DNA from: Pseudomonas vancouverensis | GTDB lineage: Bacteria; Pseudomonadota; Gammaproteobacteria; Pseudomonadales; Pseudomonadaceae | Assembly: GCF_004348895.1 (NCBI RefSeq) | Contig: NZ_RRZK01000031.1 | Coordinates: 62,001 to 126,000, forward strand | Reading direction: 5' to 3' | DNA: 64,000 nt | In this document: in pieces, positions 1 through 8,506 of the stretch | Position numbering within the stretch: position 1 is the first letter of the stretch | Layout: each line of letters begins with the position of its first letter | Program-made: the position numbers and the translations under genes | The notes under the pieces: model-generated | Seen by the model: only the letters and a program-made list of their open reading frames with translations | What the model was told of the DNA's origin: nothing | The model's database searches: none

Positions 1-29
1 TCATCTGGTTGGTACAGACCTGCTTTCAT
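1..29 (-). CDS. gltB: Glutamate synthase large subunit, N-terminal fragment (first ten codons)
   Basis: Reading leftwards from the ATG at 29-27, the sequence encodes M-K-A-G-L-Y-Q-P-D and the start of the next codon, then leaves the window. From memory this matches the N-terminus of Pseudomonas GltB, the glutamine amidotransferase and FMN/Fe-S subunit of NADPH glutamate synthase. In Pseudomonas gltB follows damX on the same strand, as here. Maturation normally removes a short leader to expose the catalytic Cys, which lies outside the window. A GGTGAG ribosome-binding site sits about nine bases upstream of the ATG. The call rests on ten residues plus gene order. Confidence 0.7.
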
Positions 30-352
30 AGACACTTTCTCACCAGGCTGCCTCTGATCGAGGCAAATTTCTTTTCAATTCAACCACTTACCATCCGCGC
101 CGAACGTACGCCGGCTTTGCGGGGGCAAAAGGGAGGTCATTGTACACACCGACACTTGGCCTCACAAATTTGACGACGAAATGTCGCAAATCTATGTCGC
201 ATTTGTGAAAGGTTTAAAGCGATATGCTGTGCTAGTCAAAACTTTTTTAATTTTGACCGCAGCGACTCAAAGACTACTGTGACGCAGACACCACAAGGCA
301 CGCGGCCCGTAGGGGCGGCGCGCACTTGTAGTATTTTTGAGGTGCCTGGAGA
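30..352. other. gltB upstream control region, no gene
   Basis: This is about 320 bases between the gltB start and the damX hairpin. I see no coding sequence. It holds a plausible sigma-70 promoter for gltB (139-167), a tandem direct repeat ATGTCGCA (181-188 and 194-201), and an inverted repeat GTCAAAA-N9-TTTTGAC (235-257). The repeats lie upstream of the promoter relative to gltB, where activator or repressor sites for nitrogen control would be expected. That role is inference. Confidence 0.6.
139..167 (-). promoter_or_regulatory. Putative sigma-70 promoter of gltB
   Basis: On the minus strand TTGTGA (162-167) and TACAAT (139-144) are separated by 17 bases. They match the -35 consensus at four of six and the -10 consensus at five of six positions. 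Transcription would start near 130 and give a leader of about 100 bases before the gltB ATG. This is a sequence match only. Confidence 0.45.
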
Positions 353-373
353 GGCGGCCTGGGTAAGGCCGCC
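353..373 (-). terminator. Hairpin just past damX
   Basis: GGCGGCCT (353-360) and AGGCCGCC (366-373) form a perfect 8-bp stem with a five-base loop, seven bases beyond the damX stop. There is no U-run right after the stem on the minus strand, so it may be an attenuating or mRNA-protecting hairpin rather than a strong terminator. Confidence 0.4.
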
Positions 374-379
374 GAATCT

Positions 380-1972
380 TCAGCGAGTTGTTGCCAGTTC
401 CTGTTGGACGCTGGCGACAGTGCGAGGCCAAGGTTTACCAGCCTGAACCTTCGCTGGCAAGGCCTTGATGGCAGATACGGCCGCGTCACGCGTCGGGAAG
501 CTACCGTAGGTGATGACGTAAAGCGGTTTGCCGTTCAGGACTTTCTTGAAGTAGCGGTACTCGCCGCCCTGTTCCTTGATGAAATTTTGCGCCGTGGCTT
601 CAGAGCTGGTGCCGAGGATCTGCACCACGTAGTGGCTTGGCGTCTGACCGGCGTACCAGGTGCCACCGGCTGCTTTGGCCGCCGGAGCTGCCTTCTCGAC
701 AGGCTTGGCCGCTGCCGCCACTGCAGGCTTGGCGGGTGCCGGAGCAGGCTTGGCTGCCGGGGCTGGAGCTGGCGCCGGCTTGGCGCTGGCAACCTGGGTT
801 GGCGCAGGTGTTGGCTTGGCGGCCGGAGTCGGCGCAGGACCGGCTGGAACGCCCACAGGTGGTGCAGTGGTGGTCACGGTCGGCGGAGTGGCGCTGGAGC
901 CTTCGACCGGCACGCCATCGTCGCCTTCGGTGATGCCACCGGCCGCCTCGGCGAGCGGTTTGCGCATGACCGGTTGCGAATTACCCACCAACGGCAGCGG
1001 CATCGGCTGTGTGTTGCCGGCGAATTCGACAGCGGGAGCGCCGCCGTTCGACTGAGCGCCCTGGCCCAGTGGCAATTGCGCCTGTTCGTTTGCAGGCGCA
1101 CCGGTGGTCGGTGCCTTGTTGCGACCCGGCATCAACCAGGCGGCAGCTACCGCGACCACGACGACGGCGGAAATCGCCAATACGTGTTTCTTCGGCATAT
1201 TGAACCCCATACTTGGACGCTTGACCGCTGAGCGGCTGGCAATCATGGCTTCGATCATTGCATCGCGGGCGACCTGGTTGATGTTGCCAGGCCAACCTTC
1301 GGAGCTTTCGTGAATATCAGAGATCTGATCCGCGGTGAAAAGTTCGATACCCCGGCCAGCACCTTCCAGCCGCTGGTCCAGATATTCGCGGGTCTCTTCT
1401 TCGGTATAGGGCTGCAGCTCGATGACGTGGAAACGCTCCTCTTCGAGGTGCAACGCCTCCAGCTGAGCGATCAGCGAGGTCTCGCCGAACAGAAATACAT
1501 GCGGACGACCTTCCGGGGCGCCGGCGGCCAGCATCATCAAGGCCTCGAGTCCCGACTCGTCGAGATGCTCGGCATCATCGACCAGCAAATAGACTTCCTG
1601 ACCGGTGAGCGCCAATTGCACCACTTGAGCCAGGATAGCGTCGATATCGGCCTGGGCAACGTTCAGCGCCTGGGCAACCTGACGCAGCACACCGGCGGCA
1701 TCGCCCGCACCACGGGCGGAAACCACCACGCTTTGCACCGATTGCTTGTTGGTGCTGGCCACCAGGGCCTGACGCAACAGGGTCTTGCCGCTGCCTATCG
1801 GACCAGTGACCACCAGCAGCAACTGGCTGTAACGTGCCAGGTGATGCAATTGCCCCAGTACGGGTTTGCGCTGGGCCGGGAAAAATTTGAAGCCAGGGAC
1901 CCGTGGCGCAAAGGGGTCGTGACTCAACTGGTAATGGCCGAGGAAAGCCTCGTCGGCATGCAAACTAGTCAT
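380..1972 (-). CDS. damX: DamX-like SPOR-domain cell-division protein with AAA ATPase module
   Basis: This 530-residue protein begins with an ExeA/GspA-type AAA module: Walker A GPIGSGKT at residues 57-64 and a Walker B-like YLLVDDAEH near 128-136. A single transmembrane helix follows at about 263-281, then a long Pro/Ala/Lys-rich periplasmic linker (about 355-440) and a C-terminal SPOR domain (about 448-527). SPOR domains bind denuded septal peptidoglycan. DamX proteins act at the division septum. It sits 10 bases after aroB on the same strand and probably shares the aroK-aroB transcript. The N-terminal ATPase module is typical of the Pseudomonas protein and absent from the E. coli one, so the energy-dependent role is open. 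Confidence 0.85.
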   Translation of the reverse strand: MTSLHADEAFLGHYQLSHDPFAPRVPGFKFFPAQRKPVLGQLHHLARYSQLLLVVTGPIGSGKTLLRQALVASTNKQSVQSVVVSARGAGDAAGVLRQVAQALNVAQADIDAILAQVVQLALTGQEVYLLVDDAEHLDESGLEALMMLAAGAPEGRPHVFLFGETSLIAQLEALHLEEERFHVIELQPYTEEETREYLDQRLEGAGRGIELFTADQISDIHESSEGWPGNINQVARDAMIEAMIASRSAVKRPSMGFNMPKKHVLAISAVVVVAVAAAWLMPGRNKAPTTGAPANEQAQLPLGQGAQSNGGAPAVEFAGNTQPMPLPLVGNSQPVMRKPLAEAAGGITEGDDGVPVEGSSATPPTVTTTAPPVGVPAGPAPTPAAKPTPAPTQVASAKPAPAPAPAAKPAPAPAKPAVAAAAKPVEKAAPAAKAAGGTWYAGQTPSHYVVQILGTSSEATAQNFIKEQGGEYRYFKKVLNGKPLYVITYGSFPTRDAAVSAIKALPAKVQAGKPWPRTVASVQQELATTR

Positions 1973-1982
1973 CGCGTTCTTA

Positions 1983-3083
1983 TTAACCTTTAAGCTGAGC
2001 CAGGGCGCGGTAATCCGCTCCCAGCGTGGCCTGTAGAACCTCTTTCGGATAATCGTCGGTCACCACCGCTTCGCCCATCCGGCGCAGCAGCACCAGGCGC
2101 AAACGACCGTCGATCACTTTTTTATCTATTGCCATGTGTTCGAGAAAATCGGCTTCGGTCATCTCTTCCGGCGGAATGACCGGCAAGCCGGCGCGCTGGA
2201 ACAGGCGGATCCCGCGATCACGCTCCTGTTCGCTGATCCAGCCCAGGCGCGAGGACATCTCAAGCGCCATTACCGTGCCAGCAGCCACCGCCTCACCGTG
2301 AAGCCACACACCATAGCCCATATGGGTTTCGATGGCGTGGCCAAAGGTATGGCCCAGGTTCAAAGTGGCGCGTACACCGGTTTCCTTTTCATCGGCACCG
2401 ACCACTGCGGCCTTGGCGGCGCAGGAGCGCTCGATGGCATAGGTCAGCGCCTGCTGATCCAGATTGCGCAGGCGGTCGACGTTGGCTTCGAGCCAGGTCA
2501 GGAACGGCTCATCGCAAATCAGGCCGTATTTGATGACTTCAGCCAGGCCGGCAGACAGCTCGCGGGCCGGCAAAGTCTTGAGACTGGCCGTATCGATCAG
2601 CACCACGTTCGGCTGATAGAAGGCGCCGACCATGTTCTTGCCCAGCGGATGGTTGATCCCGGTCTTGCCACCCACGGAAGAGTCGACTTGCGACAACAGG
2701 GTGGTGGGCACCTGGATGAAATCGACGCCACGCTGATAGCAGGCCGCCGCAAAACCGGCCATGTCACCGATCACGCCACCGCCGAGAGCGATCACTGTGG
2801 TGCGGCGATCGTGCCGAGCGGTCAGCAGACCGTCGAAAATCAGTTGCAGGGTTTCCCAGGTCTTGAAGGCTTCGCCGTCGGGCAGCACCACGGAAATCAC
2901 CGAGAACTGCGCCAGACTGCGGGTTAGACGCTCAAGATAGAGCGGCGCGACGGTCTCGTTGGAGATGATTGCCACTTGCCGTCCGCGAATGTGCGGGGCC
3001 AGCAGCTCAGGCTGATCCAACAAACCTTCGCCAATATGAATCGGGTAGCTGCGCTCGCCTAGATCAACCTTGAGTGTCTGCAT
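1983..3083 (-). CDS. aroB: 3-dehydroquinate synthase
   Basis: This 366-residue cytosolic enzyme converts DAHP to 3-dehydroquinate, the second step of the shikimate pathway, using NAD and a divalent metal. The NAD-binding GGGVIGDMAGFAA segment, the VPTTLLSQVDSSVGGKTGIN active-site stretch and metal-ligand motifs such as NLGHTFGHAIE are intact. Length is normal for the family. It lies 150 bases downstream of aroK and directly upstream of damX, the usual proteobacterial aroK-aroB-damX order. Confidence 0.97.
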   Translation of the reverse strand: MQTLKVDLGERSYPIHIGEGLLDQPELLAPHIRGRQVAIISNETVAPLYLERLTRSLAQFSVISVVLPDGEAFKTWETLQLIFDGLLTARHDRRTTVIALGGGVIGDMAGFAAACYQRGVDFIQVPTTLLSQVDSSVGGKTGINHPLGKNMVGAFYQPNVVLIDTASLKTLPARELSAGLAEVIKYGLICDEPFLTWLEANVDRLRNLDQQALTYAIERSCAAKAAVVGADEKETGVRATLNLGHTFGHAIETHMGYGVWLHGEAVAAGTVMALEMSSRLGWISEQERDRGIRLFQRAGLPVIPPEEMTEADFLEHMAIDKKVIDGRLRLVLLRRMGEAVVTDDYPKEVLQATLGADYRALAQLKG

Positions 3084-3233
3084 GTGTCCCCACAGTGAAG
3101 ATGAATCAGGCGTCCTGCCTTGAATTTACGAATGTTCTCGGCCTCAACGGGTGTGACGCCGCTCGATGGCTGGCCGCCACAACCTGAAACGATTGCGGCG
3201 GGACGCCGAGGATAGCGCATTTCGCCCAGCGCT

Positions 3234-3752
3234 TTAACGGGGCGGCAATTGCTGAAGGCGCTCGAGAATGTCGAGCACAACCATCCGCGGCGGCCGTTCA
3301 TCGGTTTCAATGATCACATCGGCGATTTCCCGATAAAGGGGATCACGGATCGCCAGCAAGTCCCGCAAGGTTTTGGCCGGATCGGCAGTGCGCAACAAGG
3401 GACGATTGCGGTCGCGGGACGTACGGCTGACCTGCTGCTCGACAGAGGCATGCAGATAAACCACGCGCCCTCCGGCGTGCAAGGCCCGGCGGTTGGCTTC
3501 GCGCATGACAGCGCCACCACCGGTCGCCAACACTACGCCGTCGTAATCGCACAACTCGGCAATCATCGCCTGTTCGCGATCACGAAAGCCGGGTTCGCCT
3601 TCCTTATCGAAGATCCACGGGATGTTGGCGCCTGTGCGTAATTCAATTTCCTTATCGGAATCTTTGAATGGCAAGCGCAACTCTTTGGCCAGCAATCGGC
3701 CGATGGTGCTTTTTCCAGCCCCCATCGGTCCTACAAGAATCAAATTTCGCAC
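3234..3752 (-). CDS. aroK: Shikimate kinase I
   Basis: This 172-residue kinase phosphorylates shikimate at the 3-hydroxyl with ATP. The P-loop GPMGAGKST lies at about residues 8-16, the shikimate-binding region includes DSDKEIE and the GFRDRE segment, and GGGAV follows. The ATG begins four bases before the pilQ stop region, with only a few bases between the two genes, so aroK may be co-transcribed with the pilMNOPQ operon. This arrangement is common in gammaproteobacteria. Confidence 0.96.
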   Translation of the reverse strand: MRNLILVGPMGAGKSTIGRLLAKELRLPFKDSDKEIELRTGANIPWIFDKEGEPGFRDREQAMIAELCDYDGVVLATGGGAVMREANRRALHAGGRVVYLHASVEQQVSRTSRDRNRPLLRTADPAKTLRDLLAIRDPLYREIADVIIETDERPPRMVVLDILERLQQLPPR

Positions 3753-3756
3753 AGAA

Positions 3757-5517
3757 TCAACGACTCACAGCAATCGCCTGGTTATTCATGATACGCGGAG
3801 TGAGAAACACCAACAGCTCGGATTTTTTCTCCGACACCACGTCACGCCGGAAAAGGCGGCCAAGATACGGCACATCGCCAAGAAATGGCACCTTATCTAC
3901 GACCTTGGCTTGAGTATTTGAGAAAACACCGCCGATTACGATGGTCTCGCCATCATTGACCAGGACCTTGGCATTGACCTCGTTCTTCTTGATCGGCGGT
4001 ACGTCCTGGACTTTGTTCAGGTAGTCCGGTTCGTCCTTGGTGACCTTGACTTCCATGATGATCCGGTTATCCGGGGTGATCTGCGGGGTCACTTCGAGCG
4101 ACAGCGACGCCTCCTTGAAAGACACCGACGTAGCCCCGCTGGAACTGGCTTCCTGGTAAGGGATTTCGGTGCCTTTGAGGATTTTCGCGGTCTCCTTGTC
4201 GGAGGTCACCACCTTGGGTTGCGAGACGATTTCGCCGTTGCCGGTCTTCTCCATGGCGGTCAATTCCAGATCAAGCAGGACGTTATCGGTGATGAAGGCG
4301 ATGCCGATGCCCGACGTATTGTTGGCGACCCCCAAGTCGACGAACGGCGAACTGCTGCTGGTGCTGCCCAGCGCGCCGACCGATGGGCCATTGGCTGCAC
4401 CGCCGACACCTGAGGCATTCCAGTTGCCACGGTTCTGTATCGAACCGCCCCAGCGCACACCGAGGCTTTTGTCATAGTCGACATTGGCCTCGACTATTCG
4501 CGCCTCGATCATCACCTGGCGTACCGGGATATCCAGTTGCGTCACTATCCGGCGCAGCTCGTCGAGGCGCTCTTGGGTCTGGTAGGCAATGATGTTGTTG
4601 GTTCGCTCATCGACAGTGATAGAGCCCCGTTCGTCGGCTTTCGCTTCGGAACCGGTTACCGACTGGAAAAGTTTGGCGATATCGGTGGCTTTGGCGTAGT
4701 TGACCTGCATCAGCTCCCGGCGCAATGGCGCCAGATCGGCGATCTGCCGTTGCGACTCCAGCTCCTGGCGCTCACGGGCAGCGATTTCATCGGCCGGCGC
4801 CACCAGCAGCACATTGCCGACCTGCCGCTTGTCCAGCCCCTTGGTTTTCAGCACCAGATCCAGCGCCTGGTCCCAGGGCACGTTTTGCAGGCGCAAGGTA
4901 ATTCCGCCCTGCACCGTGTCGCTGGCCACCAGATTGAGGTTGGTGAAATCGGCAATCAGTTGCAGCACCGAACGCACATCGATGTCCTGGAAATTCAGCG
5001 AGAGCTTTTCGCCGTTGTAGGCATTGTGATCGGGGTGATGTTTTTGCAACTCACTGGCGCTCATCGGCCGGATGCTCACCGTCAGCCTGTTGTCGGTCTG
5101 ATAGGTCGAGTAGTCAAACGGTCCACTTGGCTCGATCGTGAGCGTGGTGCGACCAGCCGCCTCACTGGCACGGATGTACTGCACCGGCGTGGCAAAATCC
5201 TTCACATCCAGACGTACACGCAGCGATTCGGGCAAACGCGTTTTGGCGAACGTCAGGCTGACCTTGCCGTCGCGCTCCTGAATCTCGGGTGCAATGGATG
5301 GATCGGACAGATCGATGATCACATTGCCTTCGCCCTGCGGACCACGCTGGAAGTCCACGCCGCGGATGGCTTTGCCACCTGCGGCGGCAGGCGGCGACTC
5401 GATTCGGCCACCCGTCGGAGGGCTGGCAACCTGCGCCGTGAGGCTTGCCGCTTGTGCCATCGGCGACAACATCGCTATCCATAGCGAAAGGCCGATGGCA
5501 GGGAAAATCCTGTTCAT
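3757..5517 (-). CDS. pilQ: Type IV pilus secretin PilQ, short form
   Basis: PilQ forms the outer-membrane channel through which the type IV pilus extends. This 586-residue protein has a signal peptide ending in MAQA, one AMIN domain (about residues 50-155), the secretin/TonB short N-terminal domain (GEKLSLNFQDIDVRSVLQLIADF), an N1-like domain and the C-terminal secretin barrel (about 330-580) with the VPFLGDVPYLGRLFR signature. It is about 130 residues shorter than the P. aeruginosa protein as I recall it (714). The missing part matches the first of its two AMIN domains, which bind peptidoglycan. Last gene of pilMNOPQ. Confidence 0.95.
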   Translation of the reverse strand: MNRIFPAIGLSLWIAMLSPMAQAASLTAQVASPPTGGRIESPPAAAGGKAIRGVDFQRGPQGEGNVIIDLSDPSIAPEIQERDGKVSLTFAKTRLPESLRVRLDVKDFATPVQYIRASEAAGRTTLTIEPSGPFDYSTYQTDNRLTVSIRPMSASELQKHHPDHNAYNGEKLSLNFQDIDVRSVLQLIADFTNLNLVASDTVQGGITLRLQNVPWDQALDLVLKTKGLDKRQVGNVLLVAPADEIAARERQELESQRQIADLAPLRRELMQVNYAKATDIAKLFQSVTGSEAKADERGSITVDERTNNIIAYQTQERLDELRRIVTQLDIPVRQVMIEARIVEANVDYDKSLGVRWGGSIQNRGNWNASGVGGAANGPSVGALGSTSSSSPFVDLGVANNTSGIGIAFITDNVLLDLELTAMEKTGNGEIVSQPKVVTSDKETAKILKGTEIPYQEASSSGATSVSFKEASLSLEVTPQITPDNRIIMEVKVTKDEPDYLNKVQDVPPIKKNEVNAKVLVNDGETIVIGGVFSNTQAKVVDKVPFLGDVPYLGRLFRRDVVSEKKSELLVFLTPRIMNNQAIAVSR

Positions 5518-5530
5518 TTTTCGAGATCCA

Positions 5531-6058
5531 CTATGAGTGTTTTTTCAAAGGAATGGTTCTGGGACGCTCCTGCCAGGCGCCCTCGCCGTCGGGTACGATT
5601 TCAATGACATCCACTTGTTCACGAGTGATGGCGACGACTCGCCCATCGTTGCGCCCCAGGTAGTCACCGACCTTCAATCGATGCACCCCGCCCGCACCTC
5701 GCAACAAGGCAAAGGAGCTGTGGGCATTGGCGAGGGTGCCGACCATTTCAAACTGCTCGATATTGAACCCTTCGAGGTACTGCCTGACTCGGTCGGGGTT
5801 CGGCTTGACAAGGTTCGAACCTGGCCTGCGCGCGGACGCATCGACGTCCTGGCGTGGTGAAAACGGGCTGCGCAGGTTTGCCGCCTCGTAAGCGAATGCG
5901 GGGTAAGACCGCAAGACGGGCGCGGGCTCGATGGTGACGGGCGCACTCAGGCGCGACTGTGCCATGTATGCATCCAGATCACGAAAGTCATTCCTGTCAT
6001 CGCAACCTGCAAGCACGAGCATGAATAACGCGGCGGCAAAACAACGGCCCCGACTCAT
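5531..6058 (-). CDS. pilP: Type IV pilus assembly lipoprotein PilP
   Basis: This 175-residue inner-membrane lipoprotein has a lipobox LVLAGC with the acylated Cys near residue 19. A flexible region rich in Pro, Ser and Arg follows, then a compact beta domain (about 95-165) that contacts the PilQ N-domains and so links the inner-membrane PilMNO complex to the secretin. Its start overlaps the pilO stop by four bases (ATGA), which implies translational coupling. Length is typical. Confidence 0.95.
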   Translation of the reverse strand: MSRGRCFAAALFMLVLAGCDDRNDFRDLDAYMAQSRLSAPVTIEPAPVLRSYPAFAYEAANLRSPFSPRQDVDASARRPGSNLVKPNPDRVRQYLEGFNIEQFEMVGTLANAHSSFALLRGAGGVHRLKVGDYLGRNDGRVVAITREQVDVIEIVPDGEGAWQERPRTIPLKKHS

Positions 6059-6678
6059 GGCTGCTGCCCCTGATCGATATAACGATAAGTCTTGGCGAGA
6101 ATACTCAGGCGCAACACCTGGCCACCCTCCGCTCCGACCGGCACCAGATCGAAATCGTGCAGGGTGACAATCCTCGGCAATCCCGCCACACCACTGACGA
6201 ACCTGGCCAGGTCGTGGTAGGCGCCAGTGACGGTGATCTGAATCGGCAGCTCTATGTAGAAGGCCTGCGTCACTTCCGGCAGCAGCTTGATTTCCTCGAA
6301 CGCCAGACCACTGTTCAAACCTGTACGGGTGATGTCCTCCAACAAGCCCGGCACTTCGGCATCACCGGGCAATTGCCGCAGCAACGCGTCAAAGGCATTC
6401 GACATGTCTTTCAACTGCTCAATATAGAGGTCGGGGTTCGCGGCCATGCGGCTCTTGCCGGCAAACTGGTCCTTGAGCGTCGATTCCTCCTGACGCTTGA
6501 GGGCAAGCTGTTCCTCCAGTTCGACGATGGAAACGCTATAACCCGATGCCAACACCAGAATCATCACCAGGCACGCCACCAACACCTTGATGGTTGTCGG
6601 CCAGGAGCCGATGTTGCGGGTGTCGAGCGCCCTGATGTCGATCTTGCGCAATCCTGCAAACCACTCGGAAGGACTCAT
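6055..6678 (-). CDS. pilO: Type IV pilus inner-membrane platform protein PilO
   Basis: This 207-residue bitopic protein has a short cytoplasmic segment, a transmembrane helix at about 29-50 (IKVLVACLVMILVLASGYSV), a coiled coil (about 51-95) and a periplasmic ferredoxin-like domain. PilO pairs with PilN to form the alignment complex between the motor and the secretin. It overlaps both pilN upstream and pilP downstream by four bases. Confidence 0.95.
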   Translation of the reverse strand: MSPSEWFAGLRKIDIRALDTRNIGSWPTTIKVLVACLVMILVLASGYSVSIVELEEQLALKRQEESTLKDQFAGKSRMAANPDLYIEQLKDMSNAFDALLRQLPGDAEVPGLLEDITRTGLNSGLAFEEIKLLPEVTQAFYIELPIQITVTGAYHDLARFVSGVAGLPRIVTLHDFDLVPVGAEGGQVLRLSILAKTYRYIDQGQQP

Positions 6679-7241
6679 TGCCCCTCCTCCGGCGTTGCGG
6701 GTCGGGTTTGATGCGCGCTCAACTGGAATACGTTGGCCTGCCCCATCTGCCCGGTGGCTGTCGTTTTCACCTCGGTCAGGCTTGGCGCGTCGAACCAGGC
6801 GGATGCCTCCAGATTGCGCATCAAGTCCGAGACGCGGTTATTGGCCTGCGCGACGCCGGTGATCGACAGCACCTTGCCCGTCATTTTGACTTCAGTGAAA
6901 TACACACCGTCCGGTAAGGCGCGAGCCAACTGGTCAAAAATCCGCGCACTCACCGAACGATTACCTTGCAGGTCCTGGATGATGCGCATGCGCTCGAGCA
7001 ATTGCTGACGGCGCTCCTTGAGATCGTCGATTTGCTTGATCCGCTCATCGACGACGGCAATCTGCTTGCCGAGGTAGTCGTTGCGGGCGATCTGTCGATC
7101 AATGGCCAGGCCTATGACTTGATTGGCAATCAGCACCGCCGTTGCCGAGCCTATGACCACGACCAACAGAACCAGCAGAAATTGCTTACGCCGCGCCGCC
7201 CTTCGCTCCTCGCGCCAGGGCAAAAGGTTGATGCGCGGCAT
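6675..7241 (-). CDS. pilN: Type IV pilus inner-membrane platform protein PilN
   Basis: This 188-residue bitopic protein begins with the diagnostic INLLPWREE motif (residues 4-12), the cytoplasmic peptide that inserts into the PilM groove. A transmembrane helix (about 22-44), a coiled coil and a periplasmic domain homologous to PilO follow. It abuts pilM and overlaps pilO by four bases. Confidence 0.95.
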   Translation of the reverse strand: MPRINLLPWREERRAARRKQFLLVLLVVVIGSATAVLIANQVIGLAIDRQIARNDYLGKQIAVVDERIKQIDDLKERRQQLLERMRIIQDLQGNRSVSARIFDQLARALPDGVYFTEVKMTGKVLSITGVAQANNRVSDLMRNLEASAWFDAPSLTEVKTTATGQMGQANVFQLSAHQTRPATPEEGQ

Positions 7242-8293
7242 CAGTCAAAGCTCCTGAGCGCCAGCCCACAGGCGATCAACAAGCCTGGTGCATCTGCCGA
7301 CAGTGCGGCGCCATCCACCTTGCTGCCAACGGACATGCCCGCGAATGGGTTGGCGACCCTGGTCGGTGTATTCAAGCGCTGTTCGATCATCTGATCGAGC
7401 CCTGGCATCGCCGCTGCATCACCGGCCAAGAGGATTTGCTCAACCTGCGCGAACTGGCCGCTGGCATGGAAAAACTGCAACGAACGCGAAATCTGCTCGA
7501 CCAGCGCCTCGCAGAAAGACTGCAGGCCTTCGTCGGGATAATCAGCGGCAAACGTCCCCGGCCCCTTCGCCAATCCGGCCGGTTCGATGGGCATGTCGTA
7601 ATGGCGCTGAGCGCCACCCGTCCACTGGCGGCCAGCGAACAGTTGCTCGCGGGAGTAGATGATTCGCCCTTCGCGCAGCACGTTCAGGGTGCTCATGCTG
7701 TCACCGATCTCCACCAGGGCAACGGTCGACAGCTCGTCGGTTGTCGCCAGCAATGCATAAGCGCGCTCCAGCGCACAGGCTTCGACATCGACCACCCTGG
7801 CTGTCACGCCAGCAAGCGACAGGGCCGCTTCACGCACTTCGATATTTTCCTTGCGACAGGCGGTCAGCAAGACGTCCACACGCCCAGGGTGGCGTGGGGA
7901 TAACCCCTGGACTTCAAAATCGATGGCCACTTCGTCCAGGGCATAGGGAATGTATTGATCCGCCTCGACCTTGAGCTGACTTTCCATGTCGTCATCGTCA
8001 AGACCGGCATCCATCTCTATGGTTTTGCTGATCACTGCCGACCCCGCGATGGCCACCGCGGCGTTCTTGATAGCAGTTCCCGACCTGGCCAAGGCACGAG
8101 ACAACGCCATGCCCACACCTTCGAGTTCGGCGATGTCCTTCTCAATCACAGTGCCCGCCGGCAACGGCTCCACGGCATAGGCTTCGACCCGGTAGCCGTC
8201 ATTTTGACGACTCAACTCCACCAGCTTCAGCGAAGCGCAGCTGATATCGATCCCCAAAAGTGTCTTGGCGTTTTTGTTGAAGAGTCCTAGCAC
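7241..8293 (-). CDS. pilM: Actin-like type IV pilus protein PilM
   Basis: This 350-residue cytoplasmic protein has the FtsA/actin-like ATPase fold. The N-terminal GIDISCASLKLVEL motif is the phosphate-1 loop, and an adenosine-type motif (ILLAGDAAAMPGL) is near residue 290. PilM binds the PilN N-terminal tail and the extension/retraction motors. It is the first gene of pilMNOPQ and is divergent from ponA across a 213-base gap, the standard Pseudomonas arrangement. Confidence 0.95.
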   Translation of the reverse strand: MLGLFNKNAKTLLGIDISCASLKLVELSRQNDGYRVEAYAVEPLPAGTVIEKDIAELEGVGMALSRALARSGTAIKNAAVAIAGSAVISKTIEMDAGLDDDDMESQLKVEADQYIPYALDEVAIDFEVQGLSPRHPGRVDVLLTACRKENIEVREAALSLAGVTARVVDVEACALERAYALLATTDELSTVALVEIGDSMSTLNVLREGRIIYSREQLFAGRQWTGGAQRHYDMPIEPAGLAKGPGTFAADYPDEGLQSFCEALVEQISRSLQFFHASGQFAQVEQILLAGDAAAMPGLDQMIEQRLNTPTRVANPFAGMSVGSKVDGAALSADAPGLLIACGLALRSFD

Positions 8294-8402
8294 TACAAAT
8301 TCCCTATGACTTTCCGTGAGTTACGGACTGTGCAATGTCCATTGCGTTCAATCCGCCCGTCTTGACAGCAGCGCCGATGACGCTCTCGGGCAGAAAAATG
8401 CT

Positions 8403-8408
8403 TATAAT
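8403..8408 (+). promoter_or_regulatory. Possible -10 element for ponA
   Basis: TATAAT lies about 100 bases upstream of the ponA start in the pilM-ponA divergent region. No good -35 hexamer is found at 16-18 bases spacing. TTGACA at 8362-8367 is too distant. This is weak evidence, recorded because the region must contain both divergent promoters. Confidence 0.25.
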
Positions 8409-8506
8409 GCCCAGCGTTTTTTTCCGCTTTTTCTCAAGTGCGGGTCGTTCTCCATTAGCCTGAACCCTGTTGCCCCATTCATTTTTGCCCTGGATATCCA
8501 AAAGCC

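Noticed and set aside
8362..8408. TTGACA and TATAAT upstream of ponA as a promoter pair
   Set aside because: Spacing is 35 bases, far from 16-18, so the two hexamers cannot act together.
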